In this document: positions 26,712 to 33,972 of the stretch, one piece after another | Layout: each line of letters opens with the position of its first letter | Position numbering within the stretch: position 1 is the stretch's first letter | DNA from: an uncultured Flammeovirgaceae bacterium | Lineage (GTDB): Bacteria > Bacteroidota > Bacteroidia > Cytophagales > Cyclobacteriaceae | NCBI GenBank assembly: GCA_937883755.1 | Contig: CAKZYA010000005.1 | Coordinates: 171,211-235,210, forward strand | Length of the DNA stretch: 64,000 nt | Direction of reading: 5' to 3' | Notes under the pieces: model-generated | Seen by the model: only the letters and a program-made list of their open reading frames with translations | What the model was told of the DNA's origin: nothing | The model's database searches: none | Made by a program: the position numbers and the translations under genes

Positions 26712-26820
26712 GAATCGGTGTTCTTGTGTTTGTGTGTTCAAGTATTCGTGTAATGCTGAACACCTGAACACTCTAATACTTTGGCACTTCGCACCATAAC
26801 ACTTTAACACCAAAGATTTT
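26712..26820. repeat. Degenerate octamer tract with foldback arms
   Basis: Upstream of the YCF48-like gene the sequence is built of 8-nt words (TGTTCTTG, TGTTTGTG, TGTTCAAG, TATTCGTG). These are followed by complementary words (GAACACCT, GAACACTC, TAATACTT, AACACTTT). The two halves are partly complementary, so an imperfect hairpin is possible. The rest of the interval 26499-26837 holds the regulatory sites listed separately. Confidence 0.55.
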
Positions 26821-26837
26821 CATGTATCTTCGCCACC

Positions 26838-27881
26838 ATGAATAGTAAGACTTGGGTAGTCGTTTTTTTAGGTTGGCTTGCAATAAGTTGTGATTCTGAC
26901 CAGCGTCGCTTTTTTTCTCCCGAATGGGAAATTCAAAATTCAAATACCTCAGCAAGTTTGCGAGGACTCAGTGTGGTAGATAATAATATAGCCTGGGCAA
27001 GTGGTCAGTTCGGGACAATACTACGTACAGTAGATGCTGGACAGACTTGGGAAAAGAAAACAATACCTGGTACAGACTCAGTAGATTTTCGAGACATTGA
27101 AGCGTTTAGCGATCAGTTGGCCTATGTGCTTTCGGCAGGTAGTCCGGCTTATATTTTTAAGACTGAAAACGGAGGTAGTAGCTGGGTGAAACAGTGGGAA
27201 GATACTTTGCCCAATATTTTTTTGGATGGCATAACTTTCTGGGACCAAGACCAAGGGATGGTGATGGGTGACCCGATAGATAAAACATTTAAGCTTCTAA
27301 AAACCACAAACGGTGGGCAGGAATGGCTACCAGTGCTTATGCGTGGAAGGGCACTTCAACCTAATTCAGGAGAGGCAGGATTTGCGGCTAGTGGTACCAA
27401 TATTGTCACGCAGGGGCGCAATTGTATTTGGTTTGGTACGGGCGGAACAGCTGCTCGTATTTTTCGCTCTATGGATGGAGGAAAAACGTGGGAGGTAAAC
27501 CGTAGCCCTTTGGCACAAGGTACTCCTTCTAAAGGAATATTTTCTCTGGCTTTCGCTGACACTTTAATGGGAGTTGCTGTGGGCGGTGATTACCGAAGCC
27601 CTAGTGCAATAGCAGGAAATGCAGCGTATACTGCCAATGGCGGACGCACCTGGTATCCGGCTATTACTCCTCCGCAAGGGTATCGTTCTGGGGTAGCGTA
27701 TTTGCCGACTGCCAAAACCTATATAGCCGTAGGCACTACAGGTTCGGATTATTCTACCGATTTAGGAGCTACCTGGGTGGTGCTAGATACCGTAGGGTAC
27801 CACAGTGCTCAGGCGGCACCGACTAGTTCAGTAGCTTGGGTTTGTGGAGCTGATGGGAAAATTGCCCGGCTAACGTGGTAA
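26838..27881 (+). CDS. YCF48/BNR-type beta-propeller lipoprotein
   Basis: This is 347 residues with a short signal and lipobox AISC (Cys18). The rest is a propeller of repeated glycosyl-hydrolase BNR-like motifs (TVDAGQTWEKK, TENGGSSWVKQW, TTNGGQEW, SMDGGKTWEVN, TANGGRTWYPA) alternating with Ile/Val-rich strands. The family is often labelled photosystem II stability factor-like or 'oxidoreductase', but in a non-phototroph it is only a structural likeness. A near-consensus -7 box (TATCTTCG, 26824-26831) lies just before the ATG, so the message may have almost no leader. Expected location is the outer membrane or periplasm. The molecular role is unknown. Confidence 0.85.
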   Translation: MNSKTWVVVFLGWLAISCDSDQRRFFSPEWEIQNSNTSASLRGLSVVDNNIAWASGQFGTILRTVDAGQTWEKKTIPGTDSVDFRDIEAFSDQLAYVLSAGSPAYIFKTENGGSSWVKQWEDTLPNIFLDGITFWDQDQGMVMGDPIDKTFKLLKTTNGGQEWLPVLMRGRALQPNSGEAGFAASGTNIVTQGRNCIWFGTGGTAARIFRSMDGGKTWEVNRSPLAQGTPSKGIFSLAFADTLMGVAVGGDYRSPSAIAGNAAYTANGGRTWYPAITPPQGYRSGVAYLPTAKTYIAVGTTGSDYSTDLGATWVVLDTVGYHSAQAAPTSSVAWVCGADGKIARLTW

Positions 27882-27955
27882 AATGGCACAGAAAGAGGAA
27901 TTTGACACGAATGTCGTATAAATGACGTGCTATTGGCGCAAGAAGAGATTGACTA

Positions 27956-27976
27956 ATTTTCTTCTTTTGAAGAAAA
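27956..27976 (+). other. Short hairpin before the broken XRE gene
   Basis: TTTTCTTC and GAAGAAAA form a perfect 8-bp stem with a TTTT loop, 10 nt before the ATG at 27987 and 75 nt after the propeller gene. It could act as a weak terminator or sit in the leader of the next gene. Confidence 0.35.
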
Positions 27977-27986
27977 AGCAAATAGT

Positions 27987-28623
27987 ATGAAAGATAACAG
28001 CATATTGGCTGAAAGGATACGGCAGCGAAGAAGTCAAAAGGGTTATTCCCAAGAATATCTAGCTGACAGTGCTAGCATTAGCCCTCGCACTTTGCAAAGA
28101 ATTGAAGCAGGACAAACTGAACCTTGAGGCCATACTCTGATCGCTTTATCCCAAGCGTTAGATATGGCGATAGAGGGTCTGATGGATTTTACCAAAATCG
28201 AAAACAAAAGGGTTCTTCACGCGATCAATTTATCAGCGTTAGCCTACTGGGCGTTCCCTCTTGGTAATACTATTCTACCCTTGATTCTCTGGATCATCAA
28301 TAAGGACAGAATAAAAGGAGCAAATCAGTTTGGAAAAAGGCAAGTGCTTATTCAAGTAGGGTGGGCGGGGTTGATCTTTCTCTCCTATGCCATCTCTTTT
28401 TTTAAGTCCTTGGTTTCATATTGAAGGCTATACAAATTTTACCTCGCTTGATTTGCTAGCTCTGCCTCTTGTTGCAACTTTTATAATCTACAGCCTAAAT
28501 AAATACTACATCATCATCAAATTCATTTTAATCGAAAGAATTCCCTGGGGTTGTTCATTGCTCTGCTACCAAAAGCGCAATATTGACTTAATATTAGCAG
28601 TGATAGTAATCATCTTACAATAA
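27987..28623 (+). pseudogene. XRE-family helix-turn-helix gene with membrane tail, broken by a stop and a frameshift
   Basis: The ATG at 27987 opens a typical XRE helix-turn-helix (ERIRQRRSQKGYSQEYLA, then SPRTLQRIEAGQTEP). It meets TGA at 28125, where relatives carry Arg (PRGxTL). The same frame continues at once with TLIALSQALDMAIEGLMDF and two membrane helices (NLSALAYWAFPLGNTILPLI) to a stop at 28422. The expected third and fourth helices are found in the +1 frame from about 28400 (LLALPLVATFIIYSLNKYYI) to 28623, just after a T7 run. One nonsense change and one T insertion therefore explain the locus. Intact relatives are about 190-200 residues. A 46-residue DNA-binding fragment could still be made. 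Confidence 0.82.
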
Positions 28624-28667
28624 AGGTTCAAGTGTTGTTATCCCTGATTTTTCTGCTTTTAATTCAT

Positions 28668-28701
28668 AAAAAAGCAGAGGTGACTTAGAGTTTGCCTCTG
28701 C
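28668..28701 (-). terminator. sdhCAB: Intrinsic terminator of the sdhCAB operon
   Basis: On the minus strand GCAGAGG pairs with CCTCTGC (7 bp, 14-nt loop) and is followed by six T. It lies about 56 nt after the sdhB stop codon. Confidence 0.75.
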
Positions 28702-28756
28702 CTTAGCATGCATATCTTATCTTTCAACCTGAAAGAGAGGAGTGTATTAATTTCAA

Positions 28757-29518
28757 TTAAGAAGCTTCAATCGCATCTGAGCTGGCCTTCGCCGTTAAGA
28801 ATTCTCGATTCATACGGGCAATATTTGCCATATCAATCTCTTTAGGACACTCAGCTGAGCACGCTAAGGTATTGGTACAAGCTCCGAAACCTTCAGTATC
28901 CATTTGGGCAATCATGCGTTCAGCACGCTTCTGTCGCTCCACTTGTCCTTGAGGCAGTAAAGCTAACTGAGAAATCTTAGCACTGGTAAACAGCATTGCC
29001 GAAGCATTTTTACAGGCTGCCACGCAAGCTCCGCAGCCAATGCAGGTTGCAGCATTAAATGCTTCATCGGCAATCGCTTTAGGAACAGGGATTTCGTTAG
29101 CATCCGGGGCACTTCCTGTATTAACCGAGATAAACCCACCCGCTTGAATGATACGATCGAAAGCCGAACGGTCGGTCATCAGATCCTTAATTACCGGGAA
29201 TGATTTGGCTCGCCAGGGTTCTACGGTAATAGTTTCCCCATCTTTGAAGTGGCGCATATGCAATTGGCAAGCGGTTGTTCCCCGCTGAGGCCCATGGGGG
29301 CGACCGTTGATGTACATCGCACAGCTTCCGCAAATACCTTCTCGGCAATCGTGATCAAAGTGAACGGGTTCTTTTCCTTCTTTTTCTAATTGCTCATTGA
29401 GCACATCCATTAATTCCAGAAATGACATATGCGAATTAGCATTGTTCACTTCGTAACTCTCAAAGTGTCCTTTATCATTAGCGTTTTTCTGACGCCATAC
29501 TTTTAGGGTAACTTTCAT
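28757..29518 (-). CDS. sdhB: Succinate dehydrogenase / fumarate reductase iron-sulfur subunit
   Basis: This 253-residue subunit carries electrons from the flavoprotein to the membrane quinone site. Three cluster motifs are visible: [2Fe-2S] CREGICGSC plus a downstream Cys in TTACQLH, [4Fe-4S] [13 protein letters not shown], and [3Fe-4S] [15 protein letters not shown]. It is the third gene of the operon, 1 bp after sdhA. Product sits on the cytoplasmic face of the inner membrane, in the TCA cycle and respiration. Confidence 0.97.
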   Translation of the reverse strand: MKVTLKVWRQKNANDKGHFESYEVNNANSHMSFLELMDVLNEQLEKEGKEPVHFDHDCREGICGSCAMYINGRPHGPQRGTTACQLHMRHFKDGETITVEPWRAKSFPVIKDLMTDRSAFDRIIQAGGFISVNTGSAPDANEIPVPKAIADEAFNAATCIGCGACVAACKNASAMLFTSAKISQLALLPQGQVERQKRAERMIAQMDTEGFGACTNTLACSAECPKEIDMANIARMNREFLTAKASSDAIEAS

Positions 29519-29519
29519 A

Positions 29520-31454
29520 TTACTTATAGCTTCTTTGCGTAAGTTTTACATTTTCAAATACTAAATCTTCCTTATTTAGTTTCTCAGGCATATCCGGTCC
29601 TTGGTATTCCCAAGCAGCCACGTATGAGAAATTCTCGTCATCCCGCAGAGCTTCACCCTCGGGGGTTTGATACTCCTCGCGGAAGTGACCTCCGCAAGAC
29701 TCTTTCCGGTCTAGGGCGTCTTCAATCATTAGAGCTCCTAGCTCAATAAAATCGGCTACGCGACTTGCTTTTTCCAGGGTCTGGTTTAGCTCTTCAGCCG
29801 TACCCAGCACTTTTACATCGTTCCAGAATTCGTCTTTGATCTTCTTCACTTCTTCCCGAGCCTCTTTCAATCCTTCGGCGGTACGGGACATACCGCACTT
29901 ATCCCATATTACCCGGCCTAGTTTCTTGTGAATTTGATCAACCGTTTGAGTGCCGTTGATGCCGATAATCTTATTCAATCGGTCTTTTACTTCAGCCTCA
30001 GCCGCTTTGAAGGCTTCGTGTGTAGTTGGTACTTTCTCGTAAGACTGGTTTGCCAGATAATCTCCAATGGTGTAAGGGATTACAAAGTATCCGTCGGCTA
30101 ATCCCTGCATCAGGGCACTAGCTCCTAAACGGTTCGCACCATGATCTGAGAAATTACATTCTCCTATGGAATACAGACCAGGAATGGTAGTCATCAGGTT
30201 ATAATCTACCCAAAGCCCACCCATGGTGTAATGTACGGCTGGATAAATCATCATCGGAACCTGATACGGATCGTCCCCAGTGATCTTTTCGTACATCTCG
30301 AACAGGTTACCGTAGCGGGCAGAAATTGTATCTTGCCCGTCGCGCTGAATAGCATCACGAAAATCTAAGTATACTGCTAAACCTGTTTCAGCTACGCCTC
30401 GTCCTTCATCACAGACGGCTTTAGCGTTACGAGAAGCCACATCGCGAGGCACTAGGTTTCCGAATGATGGATATTTACGTTCCAGATAGTAATCCCGATT
30501 TTCCTCCGCAATATCGTTAGCTTTTAATTTACCTTCCCGAACGGCCTGAGCATCTTCTTTGGTTTTAGGCACCCATACCCGACCATCGTTCCGCAACGAT
30601 TCTGACATCAGGGTGAGCTTCGACTGATAATCTCCCGATACTGGAATACAAGTTGGGTGAATTTGGGTGAAGCAGGGATTTGCAAAATACGCTCCTTTCT
30701 TATGGGCTCGCCAGGCAGCCGTAGCATTACAGCCCATCGCATTGGTAGAAAGGAAAAATACATTTCCGTATCCACCCGTGGCTAGTACTACCGCGTGAGC
30801 TGAATGTGATTCAATCTCTCCAGTAAGTAAGTTTCGTACGATAATTCCCTTAGCTTCACCATCGACCGTTACTACATCTAGCATCTCGGTACGCGGGTAC
30901 ATTTTGATTTTACCACTCGCTACTTGTCGGCTCATAGCACTATAAGCTCCTAAGAGAAGCTGCTGCCCAGTTTGACCTCGGGCGTAGAAAGTACGCGAGA
31001 CTTGAGCGCCACCGAATGAGCGGTTATCTAATAATCCACCGTACTCTCGGGCAAAAGGAACCCCTTGCGCCACGGCTTGGTCAATAATGTTAACACTAAC
31101 CTGAGCTAAGCGATGTACATTTGCTTCGCGGGAGCGGTAATCGCCTCCCTTCACCGTATCGTAGAATAGGCGGAAAACACTATCGCCATCGTTTTGGTAG
31201 TTTTTGGCGGCATTGATTCCTCCCTGAGCTGCAATACTATGAGCCCGCCGAGCACTATCTTGAAAGCAAAATGCTTTTACGTTGTAACCTAGTTCGGCTA
31301 AGGAGGCAGCAGCAGAGGCACCAGCTAATCCAGTTCCGACTACAATAATATCGTATTTCCGCTTGTTAGCCGGATTCACTAGCTTGAGTCCAAACTTATG
31401 CTGTGTCCATTGTTCGGCCAAAGGGCCTGTGGGTGTTTTTCCGTCTAAAACCAT
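29520..31454 (-). CDS. sdhA: Succinate dehydrogenase / fumarate reductase flavoprotein subunit
   Basis: This 644-residue subunit oxidises succinate to fumarate with covalent FAD. The Rossmann motif [17 protein letters not shown] is near residue 42, and the FAD-linked His lies in [15 protein letters not shown]. The substrate and capping domain includes HPTCIP, and a C-terminal domain follows. Length and motifs fit the Bacteroidota type B enzyme with a five-helix cytochrome b. It lies 14 bp after sdhC and 1 bp before sdhB. Confidence 0.97.
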   Translation of the reverse strand: MVLDGKTPTGPLAEQWTQHKFGLKLVNPANKRKYDIIVVGTGLAGASAAASLAELGYNVKAFCFQDSARRAHSIAAQGGINAAKNYQNDGDSVFRLFYDTVKGGDYRSREANVHRLAQVSVNIIDQAVAQGVPFAREYGGLLDNRSFGGAQVSRTFYARGQTGQQLLLGAYSAMSRQVASGKIKMYPRTEMLDVVTVDGEAKGIIVRNLLTGEIESHSAHAVVLATGGYGNVFFLSTNAMGCNATAAWRAHKKGAYFANPCFTQIHPTCIPVSGDYQSKLTLMSESLRNDGRVWVPKTKEDAQAVREGKLKANDIAEENRDYYLERKYPSFGNLVPRDVASRNAKAVCDEGRGVAETGLAVYLDFRDAIQRDGQDTISARYGNLFEMYEKITGDDPYQVPMMIYPAVHYTMGGLWVDYNLMTTIPGLYSIGECNFSDHGANRLGASALMQGLADGYFVIPYTIGDYLANQSYEKVPTTHEAFKAAEAEVKDRLNKIIGINGTQTVDQIHKKLGRVIWDKCGMSRTAEGLKEAREEVKKIKDEFWNDVKVLGTAEELNQTLEKASRVADFIELGALMIEDALDRKESCGGHFREEYQTPEGEALRDDENFSYVAAWEYQGPDMPEKLNKEDLVFENVKLTQRSYK

Positions 31455-31468
31455 ATTATCAAACTATT

Positions 31469-32155
31469 TTAAGCTAAACTTTTAATAAATAAGTATATCG
31501 GCATAGAAGCAAAGAGTAAAGGCACAGCGATAGCGAAAGCTAATCCTACTTTTTTGATGGCTGGAGAGTACTTCTTATGCTGTAGCCCTAAGGTCTGAAA
31601 AGCACTCCAGAAACCGTGAGCTAAATGATACCCCAGCCCAATCATGGCCAAGACGTAGAGTGATACATACCACCATTGGGTGAAGGCAGCCGTTACAATA
31701 GAATAAAGATCCTTAACTTGTGTGCCATCAATAGCAACAGTGGGCACCTCACCAAACTTCATCTCATACCAGAAGGAGCGCATGTGAATGATAAGAAAAA
31801 TGAGTACAATCGTACCCAGAACTCCCATATTTCGTGACTTCCAACTACTGTTCTGGCTGGAGTTAGCCACTGCGTACCCTACCGGACGAGCACTTTTGTT
31901 ACGAATCGTAAGGACTAGTGCATAAATAACGTGCAGAATAATTCCTGAATAAAGGATAATAGATGCAGCTTTGATTAGTGGATTGGAAGTCATGAACTGG
32001 GCGTAGAGATTAAAAGCCTCTCCGCCGTCATTCTTGAACAATAAAGTGTTACCTGATACGTGTACAATCAAGAAGGTAATTAAGAACAGCCCCGTAAGTG
32101 ACATAATTACTTTCTTGCCAATAGTGCTGTTCAAGGCTTGGGAAAACCAACTCAT
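31469..32155 (-). CDS. sdhC: Succinate dehydrogenase cytochrome b558 subunit
   Basis: This 228-residue protein has five membrane helices. Conserved His residues suit haem b ligation (LIVHVSG, ILHVIYAL, LIIHMRSFW, LGYHLAHGFW). It anchors SdhAB to the inner membrane and passes electrons to menaquinone. It is the first gene of the operon, with a promoter-like pair of boxes 45-76 bp upstream. Confidence 0.95.
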   Translation of the reverse strand: MSWFSQALNSTIGKKVIMSLTGLFLITFLIVHVSGNTLLFKNDGGEAFNLYAQFMTSNPLIKAASIILYSGIILHVIYALVLTIRNKSARPVGYAVANSSQNSSWKSRNMGVLGTIVLIFLIIHMRSFWYEMKFGEVPTVAIDGTQVKDLYSIVTAAFTQWWYVSLYVLAMIGLGYHLAHGFWSAFQTLGLQHKKYSPAIKKVGLAFAIAVPLLFASMPIYLFIKSLA

Positions 32156-32199
32156 AAAAAGCTATAGTTCAAACAGTAAATAATAATCTTAAAAGCACA

Positions 32200-32231
32200 T
32201 AAAATTATACCACGAAACGTTAGCAACCAAA
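32200..32231 (-). promoter_or_regulatory. Promoter of sdhCAB
   Basis: The minus strand reads TTTG, 20 nt, TAATTTTA, close to the Bacteroidota consensus TTTG-N17-23-TAnnTTTG (7 of 8 in the -7 box). The expected start near 32193 gives a leader of about 38 nt. The remainder of the gap up to 32591 is AT-rich and I see no gene in it. Confidence 0.5.
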
Positions 32232-32591
32232 GTATTCTCGCCTAGTGTCATTATTTTGAATACTTCTAAACAAGAGTTAAGTATAATCATTATAATAACT
32301 CAACGAATCCTTAACTGGTTCTACTCAAGTACCTTTTGTTTAAGAAATTTGTTATAATAGTTTGACAAGATATCAAAACCTAGCAGAAAGGAATAGCGAA
32401 GTTTTAAAACGCCTTTCTGATCTTTTAAAATAGGTCTTAAGCCTTCAGTAACTGATGAAGAAAGTATTTTAAAATTAACAATATCAGAGTCTGCTAAGAG
32501 ACAACAAATATCTCATTAAATCAGACAATTATAGCTGATGTACTGCAAAAGTCTATACCAAGAAGTGATAGACCGAATCTTATTGATTACT

Positions 32592-32625
32592 AAAAAAGAA
32601 AGAGTAACTATTTAGCTACTCTTTC
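32592..32625 (-). terminator. Intrinsic terminator after the crystallin-like lipoprotein gene
   Basis: On the minus strand GAAAGAGTA pairs perfectly with TACTCTTTC (9 bp) across a 10-nt loop, followed by six T. It is about 140 bp after the stop of the lipoprotein gene at 32766. Confidence 0.75.
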
Positions 32626-32765
32626 TCAATTCAATGTAAGGAAGATTGTTTTTAATAATATGATTTTATCAAGCTAAACATGTATTTTGCTTTAAATGAA
32701 AGATTGTGATTTAATTCCTTCTTCTTTCGACCATTGATTTGTTTTTCAAAATTGTACACGACGAC

Positions 32766-33566
32766 TTAGAATCCAGGGCCACTTCTATCCCCGCTACCCT
32801 GAGAGCCGAAAAAGACATTCATAGAACTGGCAGTGGCATCATAAGTTGATGGAAGATGTCCAATCAAGCGTGAACCTGCTGATGTACCTGGATGAGGACG
32901 CATCTCGAATTGTATCCACGCTCCACCCATGTTCGTATTCACTGCTAAACTGACATATACACTAACAGTAGTGCTATTTCCGGGAAGCATAGTAATTCTT
33001 AAAGATCTAATTAAGTTGTTCCAACCGAGCACACTCAAATTATTACAGCGCCAATTATCAAAAAAATATCCCTCGAAGCCAAAAAATCCAGGAATACCTA
33101 CCCCCCCTTGAAAGTTATAAAGAGTTACTTCAGCTTGAGTAAATCGGCTTGAACCGGTGGCAGGAGTATAAGTAAACCCTGGCACTGGTGATCCCGGGAA
33201 AGTTATGTTTGTCTTGGAGTTTTCACTGCCTGGTTCTATCTTAATATTAAGGTGCTCTTGCATTTCGTCAAAAGAGTCAAACAGATAGAAAACATTCGGT
33301 TCATCTAGGTTATTATGAATACCAAAACCTTCACGCGATAGTAAATCTCGAATTTCCTGGTTGTGTAGTTCGTCAATTGGCTTATCGAAAATATTGATAG
33401 GTTCATCTTGGGAGGATTTCGTGAACTCTTGAAACTCTTTACCTTCATAGATCAAAGTTACCGGAGTACCATCAGTTTCATCTAACTGAATGTCTTCTTC
33501 GCTACATGACGTGGTAAAAATTACCAAGAGCGTAAAAAAAAAGGAAAAAATCTGGTGCTTAATCAT
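32766..33566 (-). CDS. Lipoprotein with a beta/gamma-crystallin-like segment
   Basis: This is 266 residues with lipobox TTSC (Cys21) and an acidic tail SEEDIQLDE, which suggests surface export. The N-terminal half (to about 120) contains LFDSFDEMQEHLN, a segment found in other Bacteroidota secreted proteins. Residues about 148-194 read VTLYNFQGG ... NLSVLGWNNLIRSLRI, which fits the Greek-key pattern of beta/gamma-crystallins (Y...F.G...LS.LGWND.I.S). The C-terminal 60 residues are Gly/Ser-rich. Single gene with its own terminator. Function unknown; crystallin-like lipoproteins often bind calcium or inhibit peptidases. Confidence 0.7.
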   Translation of the reverse strand: MIKHQIFSFFFTLLVIFTTSCSEEDIQLDETDGTPVTLIYEGKEFQEFTKSSQDEPINIFDKPIDELHNQEIRDLLSREGFGIHNNLDEPNVFYLFDSFDEMQEHLNIKIEPGSENSKTNITFPGSPVPGFTYTPATGSSRFTQAEVTLYNFQGGVGIPGFFGFEGYFFDNWRCNNLSVLGWNNLIRSLRITMLPGNSTTVSVYVSLAVNTNMGGAWIQFEMRPHPGTSAGSRLIGHLPSTYDATASSMNVFFGSQGSGDRSGPGF

Positions 33567-33972
33567 AATAAAAAAGTTAAAAATATAGGCCTACTCTGTT
33601 TTATGGTTTTTGGCATTCCCATATGCTACTAAATTATGAGAATTAGCATGAAACACAATATTTGGTACATTATTTATTTGTTAAATTTATAAAGAGTGAG
33701 ATAGGAAAAGCTGTTAATAAACCTTAGCAGAAATTTTTTACGTAGATTTTAGAAATAGATTATCTTACTATAATTATAGTTTTAGATATATTTACATAGG
33801 TATACATGGCATTGACCAAAAACCTGAACGAGAAACTGCAATTATTCGTTTTTTTGTTCGTTATTACATTAAATAGTACTATCTTAGAAAGATTTAATTT
33901 TTTACTTTTTTATTTATAAATAAATCTTGGGGAAGAGAAAAACTATCAATTATTCATTTTAATACGATCATC
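33567..33972. other. AT-rich divergent promoter region
   Basis: This 406-bp interval separates two divergent genes. It contains a 16-bp AT palindrome (TTTATTTA/TAAATAAA, 33909-33924), 49 nt before the start at 33973. I see no small gene or RNA here; promoters for both neighbours are presumably inside, but no clean consensus pair is visible. Confidence 0.4.

Noticed and set aside
26838..27881. Photosystem II assembly factor
   Set aside because: The likeness to YCF48 is only the BNR propeller; nothing phototrophic apart from a carotene dioxygenase is in the window.
28164..28424. Separate 86-residue membrane protein gene
   Set aside because: It is the in-frame continuation of the XRE gene after its premature stop; its start codon falls inside a conserved part of the regulator.
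28387..28623. Separate 78-residue hydrophobic protein gene
   Set aside because: It matches the expected C-terminal helices of the same XRE family in a shifted frame.
32364..32378. Another copy of the permease activator site (ATATCAAAACC)
   Set aside because: Only the core matches and no GG-N10-GC element lies about 110 bp away; the same holds for the partial match near 4691.
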